Positions 20,140-32,672 of a DNA stretch of 64,000 bases are shown piece after piece. The position numbers and the translations under genes were made by a program. The notes beneath the pieces were generated by a model. That model searched no databases. It was not told the origin of the DNA and saw only the letters and a list, made by a program, of their open reading frames with translations. Source of the DNA: Aphelenchoides besseyi (taxonomy: Eukaryota > Nematoda > Chromadorea > Rhabditida > Aphelenchoididae); assembly GCA_024699855.1 (NCBI GenBank), contig JAMPIQ010000003.1:8246001-8310000 (forward strand). Direction: 5' to 3'. How positions within the stretch are numbered: position 1 is the stretch's first letter; every line of letters starts with the position of its first letter.

Positions 20140-20994
20140 ATGGCCTTTTTCAACGCTCTCTCCTCTGTTTTTCATGAATACGTTGAAAACGATGGTAACA
20201 ACAGCGAAAAGGCAAGTCTGCATTGGATTATTTTGATAATCATTAATTAATTTTAGGCGTTGAGTGATACGTCTGTTGAAATCAAGACGTTCTCGAGGAA
20301 CGATTCTGACGAAGCCACTGATAGTGCGCCGTCGTCGGAAGTGGAAGACGAGTCCTGGACGGGTGAAAAGGCTGAATTATCCGAAGATGATTTTGTCAAC
20401 GTCGCAAGTGACTTTGAGTCCGATGAGTATGTCGAAAAAGCTGATGTTTTTATGAAACGATCAAGTTTTAATGGTAAATGACTTTATAACACAAACTGTT
20501 TAACAAACTATTTTTAGACGGGTTTAGTCTGCCGCTTTTGCCGATATACCGAACAACGAGAATCTCGGGTGGCAAGTTGCACATCGCAGAAACTATCTCG
20601 GAAAACAAAAAAAAGTCGTGGGGTAGCGAATTACGAGTTGAAGACCAGATCTTAGCGGTAAGTAACAAACTTTGAACAACATTCTAAACTAATTTCAGAT
20701 GAACGGCCTTCCGAACTCAGATTTGGAGTTTGAAAATGCCTGTAAGGTATTCAAAACAGCTGTACAGTCGATGTGGCTTGCCGTCAATCGTGTCGTAAAG
20801 ACCATCGAATCGGTAAGTAAAATTCAAAGTCATCTTTACGCATTATCTAGAACCATTTCTTGAACGAAAGGGTCGGGAACATGGTAATTGAGGAACTGGA
20901 TAAGCTGACCGAAGCACAAGCGTCAGCAGTGCGTCAAAAAATCTTTGAGGCATTCGATCCTAAGCTGTCTTCCAATCTGCACTTACCCGACTGA
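20140..20994 (+). CDS. PDZ-like domain protein
   Basis: Exons 20140-20211, 20257-20473, 20518-20657, 20699-20812 and 20851-20994 give 228 residues. The first intron uses a GC donor (gcaagt). An acidic, Ser-rich N-terminal region (SSEVEDESWTGEKAELSEDD) precedes a PDZ-like fold at about residues 105-185: RISGGKLHIAETISENKKKS, WGSELRVEDQILAMNGLPNS, then FENACKVFKTAVQSMWLAVN. These match the G-L-x-x-G-D-x-I-L-x-V-N-G core loosely, with E-D for G-D. A helical C-terminal tail follows. The carboxylate-binding GLGF loop is not obvious, so ligand binding may differ. It starts 2 bp after the stop of an unrelated open frame. Confidence 0.6.
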
Positions 20995-21948
20995 ACTCTT
21001 TGTTTTAATTCATTTGTTTGATGTACTGTAAAATTCTTTTAAATGCGAAGTTTGATAAAATTTGATTGTAAATGTTTTGAGTGAAAGTCAAGCAACTGAA
21101 CATCCGACCACACATTCAGTTTACAGCTCCAAGGACTTTACGACCGTAGTCTTAGAATCTCGATCGCTAAGGAGATGTTTTTGAAATCTCATTTGGTCAA
21201 TCTCTACTCGTAAACAGAGTTTGAAATACAAATTGGAGTTCAATTCGAACACCAATTCAAGAACCATTTTGAAGATTTTTGCTGCACAAAGCGAACTGAC
21301 CACCTGGTCTGCAAATAATCAAGAGCGTAAAAACTGACACGAACGGGAGAGTTTTTTGTCCTCCTTTGCTCGTTCATCTTCTTAACATTTGGCCGCTGAA
21401 TGGCCGCGAGCGCTCAGCTGATCGTTCGGATGACACGAAACATGCTCTCCGCCTCTTCAGCTTCTGGGGACAATTTTGATTAGAGAGCTCAAGGGATTTA
21501 CTTTCAATTGGTCAACATCACACTCAATCATTTAGATGGGCTTAAACAAACCGGCGATTCGCTTGGCTCCCGTCTTTCAATTTACACTCGCTTAATTGGA
21601 TTTCACATAAAAGTAATTTGATACGATCAAATTGCCGCGATTAGAGGTGAGAAGTCGAAAGTGTCTAATTGACCTACTTTTGAGTTTCAATTTCGAATTT
21701 TTTTGCCATTTCGCAGTCTGTTTCCTCGTCAATCAGATGACTGTTCTTGTTATTTTGTCTGTTGACATCAAATACAAACGACTTATCATTCTTGTTGCAC
21801 GCTCAAACATCATGTTCTTTTAATCGGCAATAAACGTGTTTGCGCGATTTTGCATTCAATTATTTTTTTCGAACAGAAAACAATTGAAATCGTAGAAAAT
21901 CGTATTAATTGTATATGAAAGCCGGTTGAACATTTCAGTTTTCAGGAG
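20995..21948. other. Intergenic, about 950 bp
   Basis: No supported gene. A GC-richer block at about 21350-21450 contains ggccgctgaatggccgcg and may be promoter DNA. Confidence 0.35.
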
Positions 21949-22511
21949 ATGAGTTTGATTGCACCACTTCTCATTATGTTGATGTCGACCGTTACAGCGA
22001 CTCAATTGTTTTATCCGGTCGACTTATTGGAAAACGAGTGGTGTGGAGCTTTTAAGGCAAATCAATTTCTTCAAAAATCATTATACGACTGTTTAGACTT
22101 GTCCGGAAGGAACTCAATGCATGAGAACCTTTGAGTAAGTTCGTAACAAGAGCAGAACTAACATCGTAATTTTTTAGTCGATCCGAACCATTCAGTTGTT
22201 TTCTACCACAATTTGGCTCGACATTTTCATTCATTGAAGAGCCAAAAGTATTTGCACCTCACACAAATCTGAATCCAAATGCACCGCCCGTTTGGATGTT
22301 GGCGTTCACATCGTTCGGTTTTCTCTGTTTGATTGCTCTGATTGTTTGGAGCGTTTTCTACGGTGGTCGCCGTTTGATTGTCCATTGGGTTATGCCATCG
22401 TTTTGTCGTAAGAACAAGAATCAAAGCGGCAATTGGACTGAGAATCCGGGTTACGAAAGTGGTGAAGGAACCTCGGTGACATCCAAAACAACGAATGGAA
22501 TGGTCGTTTGA
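21949..22511 (+). CDS. Small type I membrane protein, function unknown
   Basis: Exons 21949-22056, 22097-22134 and 22178-22511 give 159 residues. A signal peptide (MSLIAPLLIMLMSTVTATQ) precedes a short ectodomain with four cysteines (WCGAF, TCPEGTQC, FSCFL). One helix follows (WMLAFTSFGFLCLIALIVW), then a cytoplasmic tail rich in Ser, Thr and Asn. Intron 1 has a GC donor (gcaaat) that is required to keep the frame; reading through gives an early stop. Four cysteines suggest two disulfides. No family was recognised. Confidence 0.65.
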
Positions 22512-22799
22512 GCTCGAATTTGTTGTTATTGCTATTCATGTCTTTCAGACTTTTACAATTAAGGTACTCGGTTTATTTATTTCTTAGTTTGAATCGCTCA
22601 AACGTCTTCATCGCTCTATGACTGTCTATCTCATTTTGTTTATTATTACAAAATAAATTACGAATTGCGATCAAATTCATTCGAATTCACTCAATTCAAA
22701 ACGCTCATCGTGACCGTCAACGCTGCAAATATTTGCGTAAAGTGAAGAGAATATTTAACGTGATTAGGATGATCGATTACTCGGTTATTAGTTCACACG

Positions 22800-23600
22800 C
22801 TTTTAGGAAAATGGGAACAATAAGAAAAAGGGGTCTGAGAAGAAAATGTCGAATAGGAAACGTGGTGAAGTGATTTGAGTTTGATTATGTTCGAGAACAC
22901 GATAGTCACCGTCTGATATTACGCCGTGTACTTCATCAAATTGGAGGACTGATCCTTACTCCACGGCATGCTGAAAGAAAGCGATTAAGAACGGTAAACA
23001 GTAGACGAAGTAGTTTTCCTGGACAAAGTGAAAGACCGTAAGTTGTGTTAGTAATAAATTAATTAAACAAAAGTGTAAAGGACAGAATTGCCAAGTATTT
23101 TAAAGCGAGAAAACCATTGACCTTCAACTCGATTAGACGGTTAAGCCAAATGAATGGCAAGTGGAAAATCGATTGAACCGTTGTGTTAGTCTGAAGTTTA
23201 ATGACCGTCAGTGGCATAAAATGCGAGATCTAATCGTTGACGAATTGGAATTTCACGAACATAATTTACGAGTTGAAAGTCTGGAAAGTAAAAGAAAATG
23301 TTAGTTGAAATATTTTTGATGTTAAAAAGCAACGACACGGTTAAATTTAAGCTAAACGATGTGATACAATCGACTTTACGACTTTATTTCTTTTCAGAAC
23401 CACGGACAATCTACGAAACAAACGATAACAATAAGTTTAGAACAAAAAAACTGGTTAATAGAAAAGATTAGCGAAAGAAAGTGAATTCTCGTGTCTGAAT
23501 GGGATCACATCGTTTTGTCCAAACTCAACCGTATATCTTCGTTCCAGAAAACCAAAACCCGTTTAGAATTTGAAACCGTTTTAAACGAAAAAGACTAAAT
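22800..23600 (+). pseudogene. Unidentified decayed coding region
   Basis: Successive protein-like blocks lie on the plus strand in shifting frames: KKGSEKKMSNRKRGEVI, then FDYVREHDSHRLILRRVLHQ with IGGLILTPRHAERKR, then KPNEWQVENRLNRCVSLKF, QWHKMRDLIVDELEFHEHNL, TITISLEQKNWLIEKISERK and EWDHIVLSKLNRISSFQK. Single stops and one-base shifts separate them. Composition is helical and charged, like a coiled-coil or DNA-associated protein. I do not recognise the family. The remaining parts of 22512-23719 show nothing further. Confidence 0.35.
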
Positions 23601-23719
23601 TGAATGTTATTCGTGAAATCAAAAGTCCCCAAAAAAGCAACAGACGTGCAACAAACTGGTGGATTTGAAGGTGTGCAAACGAAATTGAAAGCCTCCCACA
23701 TTTTCCTATTTCGAAATAT

Positions 23720-26132
23720 TTACAATTTGTATTTGTAATCGTCCTTGTAGTTGTAGAAGCTCTTCCAAAATCGATGTCGATTCTGTCGATATTTGTAGTA
23801 AATGCCTATGACTAGCACAGCGAAAATCATTAGCAAAATGAAGTAGTAGGTTTTTCGATCGGCGTCGCGAGGATGAGTGCTCACTAAAATAGAAGAATGA
23901 CGAATAGAAACATCGATCACTTACTGTAATTCAAATCGCCGTTACCCCATGGACGTGCTTTCTCGTCGTTCAGTCGTTTTTCTGCTTCTTCCATTCGATC
24001 GACTTTTCCACTCATTCCCGCAAACTTCGGATTCAAATGTTTGTCCGAGATTTTCTTCAACTTTCCATCAGCGTATTCGTTCACTTTGTACGCGGGTTCG
24101 GGCTGAAAACATCAGTGTTGCGATGGGTACAATGTAAACAACATACCCGAACTTGATCGGTCTTAATGTCCGCATAATATTCGGTGAGGAACTTGAGAAC
24201 CTCGGCCTCATCGAATTCACCACCCTGACGATGGCAACGTGAACAAATTGAAGTCGGTGGAAACTGTTGTTTGGGAAAATGCGGGTCTTCAGCTGCCGCA
24301 CCGGAAAGGCGTTTGTTCGCTCGGTTATGTGCTCTCCATAGCCATAGAACCGTGTCTTCGGGTGTTCGCACAGACGACAACGTTTCCTTGGCCATTTTAT
24401 CGAAATTCTTCGCACACTCCGAACAACTTAAATAGTTGTAAATGAACTGATGAATTGGCTCCAAGACTTCAGCATAGGGTGAAAAACTCGGATCTAAAAC
24501 AAAACGAGTAAAATCCAAAAGGATAAGAGCTTACTATGTTTATTTTGCTTGTATGCTTCTACGGTGATCACATGGAAGGTTGTCCACAAACCACATGTGT
24601 AGCCGCGAAGATTTGATTGAGAGCCCTTACACGCCAAGTATTTCGATTCGGAGGGCAACGGATGTCCCAACTCCTCTTGGAATGCTTTCACTTTTCCCAG
24701 CCATTCATCGGCAGTCATAGTGTTAAGTGGTTGAATGTATTCGTCCAGTTTGTAGAAAAGACGACGAACTGGAGGTGAAAGTGGCAAGTAGGCTCGAAGA
24801 ACGTGTATCCAATCCTTCAAAACTTTCAAATGAAAACCGTCGATGGTGTTTCTTCTTGGAATCTCTTGAGTTAACATGTACTTTAGTGCTGATGTCAAGT
24901 CCAAATATTGAACTTCGAATTGACGCCAATTCACGACGTCGACGGTTCGTTTCGTGTCAACAACTGCGTGTTGAGACGGCGGTTCGACTGCTTGATTGGG
25001 AACTGCAGCTGCTGGAAGATTCTCCGTAAGTTTGTCAATTTCCATTTGAATTTTCGCGAAATCAACCACTTCGTTCGACGAATACGATGGGGAATGTGGG
25101 TTATCGCGTTTGAAAACGTAGAGCGATGGAACAGCCAAGCCACCGAATTGGACGGCAATCGGATGAGTGGAATTAACAACAACCAAATGAACATGAGGAT
25201 CCGAGTGATAGTTGATCATGGCCTAAACAAACGAAGATATATGAGCTTAAAAAATCTTCGAATTTACTGCATATCCATCACCGTATGGTTCTTTGTCGAC
25301 AACAACCGCCAATAGAGAAGCTGTCGATGCCGAAGACCACAAATCGGACAACGTCGAGGTGCTGAACAACAAGTTAACAAACAAAAGAAGCAAAAACAAA
25401 CCTTGGAGTCAGCTCTAATTTCGGCCATCCAATCGGATGTTCATGTTCGTAGTCTTTTCGCACCAAATCAACGACACTTTTCGTCATTTCCGGAAGATTA
25501 TACTTATCGCCTTGGAACTGATCGCCATCGTCTTTAGATTTGCTGTTCACTTTAAAATACTAAAAATATTTGTTGAAAAGTCACTTCTTTGTGTTACCAC
25601 CTTCAGTGTCGGAAAAGCCGCAATCGCGTGTTGTCGACAAAGTGGACTGTTTTCTTCGGCTGCGCAGTTCACGACCGTCACTTGAACAGTCGAAGTCCAT
25701 GAGCGTAGACTCGTCGCAAACTGAACAAAGGTCGGCTTATAATGTATACAATGACCGCACCAAGAAGCGTAGAATTCAACAAAAAATGCTCGTGGTTGAT
25801 TGTAAATCGATTGATCGAAGTTCGTCACATCCAACTCCAATACGTGATCTTTGTCAGTGTACAGCGATTTTTCAGCGACCGTCGAATCGAATTGAAGGGC
25901 CACAATAAGAAGAGCAAACGCGAGAGTTGAACGACGATAACCGCAATTCAGCAGCTCCGATTCTTCTTTTCTTCTTCGTTCTCGTTCGGACGTTGAACTA
26001 CAAGATGTTCGTGACGTGTTGGCTTTCGGACTAAGAGATGTGTTCGATGTTGTGGTTGAAGACGGTTGAGAACAAGCTAAAAGTCCCAAAAAGAATGAAA
26101 AGTCAAAATCGACGCTTACCGTTGGAATCCAT
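23720..26132 (-). CDS. QSOX: Quiescin sulfhydryl oxidase (QSOX)
   Basis: Starts at the ATG at 26132; a 44-nt intron joins the first four codons to the main body. A hydrophobic anchor (STLAFALLIVALQFDSTVA) follows a polar leader. The thioredoxin domain has FVEFYASWCGHCIHYKPTF with the CGHC redox pair. A second thioredoxin-like domain and a helical spacer (LTSALKYMLTQEIPRRNTI) follow. The Erv domain has YTCGLWTTFHVITVEAYKQ, the CSEC pair next to the flavin (NYLSCSECAKNF), a WRAHNRANKRL segment and the distal CSRC pair. A C-terminal helix (YFILLMIFAVLVIGIYYKY) anchors it in the membrane. This is the full QSOX layout, which forms disulfides with O2 as acceptor in the secretory pathway. All three active-site cysteine pairs are intact. 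The N-terminal leader before the hydrophobic segment is unusually long, about 50 residues. Confidence 0.9.
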
Positions 26133-27402
26133 TTGATACAAACAAATTACATGTAAACTCAAAACATCCACCAAAACAAAATGTTTACCCGTTGAAGTCG
26201 TGTAAAATCACGTCTAAAATAAGAAGATTAATTTCAGTACCTTCTTTCACGAATCGACGAACTAATCAACGTGTAATAAGCTTCCGACTTGTCAACGGCA
26301 AATGTAACGAAATGCACGCAAATCGACGAGAAGTTAAGATAACAGAGTATTGCAAAGCAAGTGTTATAATGAAAAGGTTTTTAAAGATTATGAACTCAAA
26401 TTGCGTGTTTGAGAAGATTTTGATCGCGAGTTAGAGATCGCAACTTCTGCTGATCATCGAGAAATTTGAACGTCGCTGTCGATACTCACTAGTTGAGTTG
26501 GTCAAGAGAATCGAACGAGAAACCGGTTCGCTGCTTCTTAAGAGCTCTCAAAATAGACGAGAGTTGAAATTTCGAAGCGAACAAAATGACTTCAGAAACT
26601 CGTAATGATCAGTCAAAGCGCTTTGCTCTCTTGTTTCAGCGATCACTTCAAGAACATTCAAAACCCTCAGATTTGCGTTATCAATGAAGATAAGCAAAAA
26701 GACTTAGACTACGAAGAAATGTGTCGTTTTAGTTGAGTTTTTTTGAGTCAACGAGGATATCAGAAAGTAGGAGAACCGGTTGACGGCACGTGCGTTCTCG
26801 ATTTTTCGCGTTTTTCCACGCCAAAACAATCCGATGCGCAAAAGCCATTCGTTTGCTTCCGTTATAATAAATGACCAAGGGTTGAGATGCGTGTATTCGA
26901 TGTTGTGGTTTGAAGTTTTTAGCCCTTAAACATCTCCCCACTAAAAAGTGTTAGATTGCACAGAGACCGAAGAGAATCATCAAAAACAAAACGGAAGTTG
27001 AGTTCTCTTCCGTCGATCGCGGCCATCGATTTTGGGGAAAATCGCGAGACGCGACGGTCGAAAAGTGGACCGTCAAAGCGGAAGATGAGTTGAAAGAAGG
27101 CGAACGTGCGCGCGAAAAGTTGCGCACAGAAAGTCAAAAGGAAAACGGATGAATGGAATCGTGGAAAATTCGCAGTGACATTTGAAATTTGGGCTAAAGA
27201 CGAAGTTTGAAAGAAACGGGCGTTTACGTTCCCTATGATGATAACATACGAGAAGATAGTGAACAGAAACGAACGATCTTCCAATTAAATTGACTTTAGT
27301 CAACTGAGCATTCAAACTCATTTTTAAGCTGATAACCTCTTAGATTGCTTATTCGTTTATTTCTTGGGTTTACAAGAGAAATTCAACGATTAATATACAA
27401 AG
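26133..27402. other. Intergenic, about 1.3 kb
   Basis: No supported gene. Minus-strand open frames at 26729-26941 and 26919-27284 lack domains and splice partners. The right part is immediately downstream of XPG, and the left part is upstream of QSOX. Confidence 0.35.
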
Positions 27403-30400
27403 TTAGTCATTATCACTACTACTGGATTCGCTCAGTTGTGGTCCACTGATACGTTTCACTTTGATGACACGCTGTTGATTTGCTGGTTTCGCTGCCGGAG
27501 CCTTTCGCTTCATGGTCGTTAGGCCGCAAGCTTCCGCATAACTTTGATTGTCTTTGTTGTTTGTTGCTGAATTGGTTGATGGGAATTTGGAGGTGGCTGC
27601 CAATGCTGCGGATACCATCGGTTGTTTGACCATCGAACGAGTACGACTTTCACGTTTTGCACGATCAACCAAAGTCGTCAGAGTCTCGTCTTCTTCCTCG
27701 TTCTCTTGATCTGATTCCTCATTTTGTTTTTCCGGTTTGACTGCTTCGCTCTTTCGTTTTCCTGAAACTGGTCCGTTAAAACCGTCGGTTGAATAATTTG
27801 AACTCTTCGGTTTTATGATTTGATGTACATTTGAAGACAACAAACCTTGACGCTTCTTTTTCATTCGTTTCAACGCATCTTGAACTCTAGAAGTTTGAGC
27901 GAAAGGTCGACTTGTCGAGGGTCCAAAATCAGGACGGCGCAAATAAGCAGTCAGACGAGTTTGATAGTGTTGAGTAGGCTGTCGAATGAAGGCATCCCAA
28001 ATTCGAAGTGCATCGTGAGTATGTTTTCGCAGCTCTTCAGCCGACCATCCCAATTGAATCCAAACGTATTCGTGAACTGAAGTGAATTCCACAGGATTCC
28101 AAGTGAATCGATCGTTGTCTGGATCCACTAGTGGCTTCATGTACGCTTCGTAAACTTCGTCGCTTGGAAACTAAAGATAATCAATTCAATTGGGTCGGAA
28201 CCTGAACTAACCGATTGAATTCGCTGAACATCATTTCGACTTTCAATTAAACGGCGTAAACGAATCTTAGATTTCGACTCGAAGAACGTCGGTTTATCTT
28301 TTTGGTCTTCTTCTTTTGGTTTTGAATCTAACCAAATGCGAATTTGTTGCAATCGTTGGAGACCCTGAAGTTGAAGAGTTTAAAATAAATTCTGTTGAAC
28401 AAAACTACCTCCGCATAAGCATCGTTCGTATTTTCTGCTTTTCGTTGATTTGCATCTCCACTCACTTGAGCAACTTCGCCCAACAGTTCTAAAGCCGTAA
28501 CACAACCAACACCGTCAAATCCACGCGTATAATCGCCACCGGCCAACATCGCCAGGGCTACGAAATCCAAGCGAGCGAGACCTTAAGAGTTCTTTCCCTC
28601 AAACTACTCTCTATGAAGTCCTCACCTAATTCGTCGTAAATTTTCTCGGCATTGTATTCGTGAACTTGTTCCCGGCGATTGAACATATTTCTGTAAACTC
28701 GTTCACCACCAAAAAGCCAAACATCCGAATCGTCTGTCACTATCCCATCACAGAGACCCAAACGTTCCAAGCACACGCATTGAGCTTCGGCTTCAGCTGG
28801 AGCAACCATGAACGGTAATCCGAGGGTTGACAGAAGACGTTGACATTCCGCGTAAACACCCGAATCAGCAATCTCATCGACAACCGTCGAAACTCCAGAA
28901 ACTCTTGGCGGCATCGAAGTTTGTCCGCTTTCCTCCACGCCCACAGCCATCCACGCGTTCTCATCGTCGGCGTCTGGACGTGGAAGAACTGAAGTCGATG
29001 GCATCGATAATTTTGAATTGAAGTTTATTGAACGAAAGGTTTTTAACGGCGCTGCTCGTTTCGGACTTTTTGTTTTCGTTTGAGTTGTTTGCTTAGTTCG
29101 TATAATCGTTGGTTTCGATTGAACACGTTTCGGTTTGGATGAACGACCATTCTGTTCGGCATGTGATTGTACGATTGCTCGTAACATCTCTTCATTGTCC
29201 GAAACTTCGACAAAATCGTTATCGTCTAGCGTACTGCTGCTACTGTTCGATTCAGCGTTTTCTTCATCTTCCACCATTTCGTCTTCACTTCCGTGAATTG
29301 ATTGTTCGGGAGTCCACGCATCGGTGTGCGATTTCTCGTTTGTGTTTTGTTCTGAAATCAGCTCAACCAACTGAGAAAACATACGAAGCTCTTACCCTCC
29401 GGTTCATCGACTTCCATTCGAACGTTTTTGTTCATCGGTCGACTCAAAACTTTTTGTTCGCATTTCTTTGCTTTTTTGACCACTTCTTTCATCTCGCCTT
29501 CAGATTCCTCGTCCTCAGATGTGGATGGTCGGAGTCCTATTGCTTCACGTTGAGCGAATCGTTGCAACAGACGACCGTAATTGAAACCACCACTTCTGAG
29601 GGTGTCATTCTGCTCTTCGCCCTCACTATTCGACTCATCTGTTCCGCCGTATTGAGCGCGAATTTTGTCCAAAAATCCTTCCCATTCATTGCTCAACGGT
29701 TTTTTCTGTGATTCTCCATTTTGAGTTTCGGCGGCACGACGCAAAATGTGACCATGAGAATGCGAGTCAACAATCACAACGTCCGCATCTCCCGAATCGT
29801 TTTTCAAGTCCGTTGCCACTTGACCAACTTGAGCAGCTTTCTCTTGTTTCAGCTAAATGAATCGAGTTGTCAAGCAAACTGACGTTTCATTACCTTTTCC
29901 AATTCGACGTTAATTGCATTTCGTTTACACAAACGTTGCAACTGAAAATGACTGAACTCCAACGAATCTTTCGGAATCTCTTCGGGATCAACACGATCGG
30001 CTTTTGCACGTTCTTTTGCTTCCAAAAGAAAATTGATTCGCTCATCTTCTTTGAGCAGTTTGTTGTAACCACTCAAGTAGTCGTTCGGATTCCCATCATC
30101 GTTGTGTGCGCTTCTACAAAAACGCATTCGTTCGCCAAACAACCGAACTCACTGTTTGACGGTGGGTAGAGCGGAGGTTGTCGCTTGTTCGTAGACGTCG
30201 TCTCGGCGTTGTTGAGCGAATTTCATTTGAACCTGCGTAGCCAGTGCTTCTCGTTCTTCTTCGTTAACATTTCCTTCGACTTGTTGTTTGGCCAGCCGCT
30301 CCAACAACGCTTTTTGACGTTTGTTCAACGTCAACTCGTCCATGTGACGTTTCAATGCTCGTTCACGCTTAACAAAAGGTTAACATTGATAGTCAAATCA

Positions 30401-30708
30401 ACGTACCAAAACTTGTTTCTTCAATGCGGGAACGTTTTCTCCATCGAAAACGAAAATCGGACGAATTTTGTAGAAAAGCAATTTGGCGATCCGGTGCATC
30501 AAAAGCGCCAAATGCGGAGATTTGCTGTTCAGTCCATGGGCACTGTAGCCCTGAGCTGCTTGATGCAACCACAACGAGATATCTGAAGAAGCAAATAACA
30601 ACAAAAAAGTCGATGCTCACCGACTGCCAATCGTTTGCCTTCCAATGCGTCCAAAGTCACCGGTTTGGCTGTTGGCTCGATTATCGGCCACAATCCGTGA
30701 ATTCCCAT
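27403..30708 (-). CDS. xpg-1: XPG/ERCC5 structure-specific DNA endonuclease
   Basis: The N domain starts at the first codon ([20 protein letters not shown]). A 40-nt intron interrupts [19 protein letters not shown], which carries the first catalytic Asp. [18 protein letters not shown] holds the second. A long acidic spacer of about 500 residues, with [16 protein letters not shown] and [18 protein letters not shown], separates the halves, as in XPG. The I domain follows: [20 protein letters not shown], then [20 protein letters not shown], then [20 protein letters not shown] with the helix-two-turn-helix. All acidic metal ligands are present. The basic C-terminus ([24 protein letters not shown]) is a likely nuclear signal. 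XPG makes the 3' incision in nucleotide excision repair. It lies about 240 bp downstream of SmD3 on the same strand, a spacing compatible with a nematode operon. Confidence 0.92.
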
Positions 30709-30945
30709 TTCTATATACAAACGATACCTGCTATCCAATAATGAGTGTGATTACTGTCAAAAGATACCCAATCGTTTTATTTGAAACGTTTACTTCATCA
30801 GCAAAAATAATATTAACAACTGGACAGCCGTTTAATTTACGTTAAATTAACAACAAAAAAAGAAAATTGAAACAATCGATTGAGAAGAACGTTGAATGTA
30901 AACGTAGAGACCAAAAAGTTTGGAAACTCGTGCGTTCCTCGACTC

Positions 30946-31391
30946 TCATGCCCGATAGCCACCGCGTGGAGCGGCCCCACCACGTCCTGGAGCTCCTCGA
31001 CCACGTCCACGAAAAGCTCCACCTCGACCACGAGTCGGAGCTTGCATTCCACCCAAGCCCATACCTTGAGCTCCCTTCTGAGCACGACCAATATTCTTGA
31101 ACATCGGCGCGTTTTTCAACATGTCCGGCAAGATAACAAAGCGTATTTGCGAGCCACGAACGAATACGTTCTCCAACGTTTGAACTCGACCATCGCGCAT
31201 TGTCATCGTGATGTCTTGCATCTGGCAGTTCATGTTGTCTTCAGCTTCGATCAGTTTGCCGCGATAAAGTTCGCCTGAAGAACGAAATAGAAACAAGAAT
31301 CGAAAGGGATTTTACCGGTCGCTGTCTCCAACGTGATGATGTGTCCTTCGGCTTCGTGAAGAATTTTGATTGGAACTCCAATGGCAGTCAT
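30946..31391 (-). CDS. snr-1: Small nuclear ribonucleoprotein Sm D3
   Basis: Exons 31316-31391 and 30946-31274 give 134 residues. Sm1 motif: [18 protein letters not shown], then [20 protein letters not shown]. Sm2 motif: [20 protein letters not shown]. The C-terminal tail is rich in Arg-Gly ([18 protein letters not shown]), the usual substrate for symmetric dimethylation of D3. Length and tail match the family. It is a core spliceosomal protein that joins the seven-member Sm ring on U1, U2, U4 and U5 snRNAs. The upstream gene on the opposite side begins within about 80 bp, so the promoter must be compact. XPG follows in the same direction. Confidence 0.95.
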
Positions 31392-31470
31392 AGTCAAAGA
31401 TTCTGAACACAAAATTTTAGATGTTCAGCTCAAAAATTGGCGAAAACTCACGATTGAGATTAGAAACAGA

Positions 31471-31701
31471 ATGTCAACTGAATTGTCCAAAAATTCAACG
31501 AGACGTGGATGGCCGGTTGAAAGAGAAAATCTGTAAGTAAGAACTCAACAAAAACGCCCAAAAGCTTGCGATGAGCGGAAAGCCAAACGCGCCGATTGTC
31601 GAAATCGTGCCCTCGAAAACAATCTCGTTCAGTTCACGAACGAGCTCAACGGATCAATTTCTGCTCACGAACAAAATCGCAGATATAAAAAGGCAATCAA
31701 A
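31471..31701 (+). CDS. Possible small two-exon protein
   Basis: ATG at 31471 opens a short exon (MSTELSKNSTRRGWPVEREN) ending at a strong donor (gtaagtaag, about 31532). The next block can be read in two frames, either with RADCRNRALENNLVQF or with GKPNAPIVEIVPSKTISF; the second joins in frame if the acceptor is at about 31576. No domain was recognised. The unit lies head-to-head with SmD3 and may be a small gene or chance. Confidence 0.25.
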
Positions 31702-31804
31702 CCAATGAATAGAAGCAAACCATCGATGTTCTTGTATACAAATTTATGACCAATGACAAACCTAACAATCAAAATTCCAATAAAAAGAAAACGAAATCCA
31801 CTCG

Positions 31805-32014
31805 TCATCGACTTTGTTGTTGCATTTGAAGTTGCTTTCGTCGCTCCAACTCTTTGGCATACATGTAGTCTTCGATCTCCGTGAAATGGACAGTATCGTT
31901 TTCTTTCGTAAACTTTTTTATTAGTTGTCCAGCTTTGGAAAACGCGTAGAGGGTACCGAAACCAGTAGCCATGAAGCCGATGACTTTCAAATGTACTATC
32001 AGTTTATTGAACAT
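31805..32014 (-). CDS. Small single-pass membrane protein, possibly mitochondrial
   Basis: A single exon of 69 residues. An amphipathic, basic N-terminus leads into one helix (VIGFMATGFGTLYAFSKAG). A charged region (QLIKKFTKENDTVHFTEIED) and a Gln-rich end follow. The layout resembles small inner-membrane proteins, but no family was recognised. It lies upstream of SmD3 and XPG on the same strand, so it may belong to the same transcription unit. Confidence 0.5.
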   Translation of the reverse strand: MFNKLIVHLKVIGFMATGFGTLYAFSKAGQLIKKFTKENDTVHFTEIEDYMYAKELERRKQLQMQQQSR

Positions 32015-32672
32015 CTGAAACGAACAGAAATAAGTAAAAACATCAAACTAACAAACTTCATTTTTTGTTGTTAAAAAGTTGCAAAAAGATTTCTGTTGCA
32101 AGGATGTCAACTGTTCGTCGTTGAAATTGACACTACGCACGGATTGTTGCAATAAAAACGGTTGAATCTGTTAGCTGAAGTCTGACAACAAAATAAAAGC
32201 AAATGAATCTTGATTAGAGAACTGTATCGATTGGTTAACAAGCTTCTGAACATAAAACGAATGTTTAAACTACACAGGACATGCGTTGAGATTGCTCGAC
32301 ATTCAAGACAATGAGCACATTATTCCACATTCATTCTGCAGTTTGAAAAAGTTTTCTTATTTCTCGCTAATGATATGAAAACATCAAATTGAAAGCATAA
32401 ACGGCTTGCAAATCTTGAAGACACTTGGTTATCTGATCTGAAACGCTTATCTGTGATATAATGTGCAAATGACTGTTGGCTAATTTAATATTCGTTAAGA
32501 GTAACGTCTAGAAAATAAAAAGACGTGTGGGCTAATGGTAGAGATAACACCTGAAATTCTTGAATCTTGGAAACCGACTCGAACAGCATTGGACGAACAG
32601 CTGCATTTTGGTTTTCATGTCCGTTGAAATTTCAATCATCTCATTTGCTCATCTCACAACTGGGCAATCGAC
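32015..32672. other. Intergenic, 660 bp
   Basis: No gene seen. AT-rich divergent promoter region between the small membrane protein and a chemoreceptor. Confidence 0.4.

Noticed and set aside
32521..32600. tRNA-like string (tgggctaatggtagag ... ccgactcgaac)
   Set aside because: It resembles box A and box B loosely, but the arms do not pair as a tRNA.
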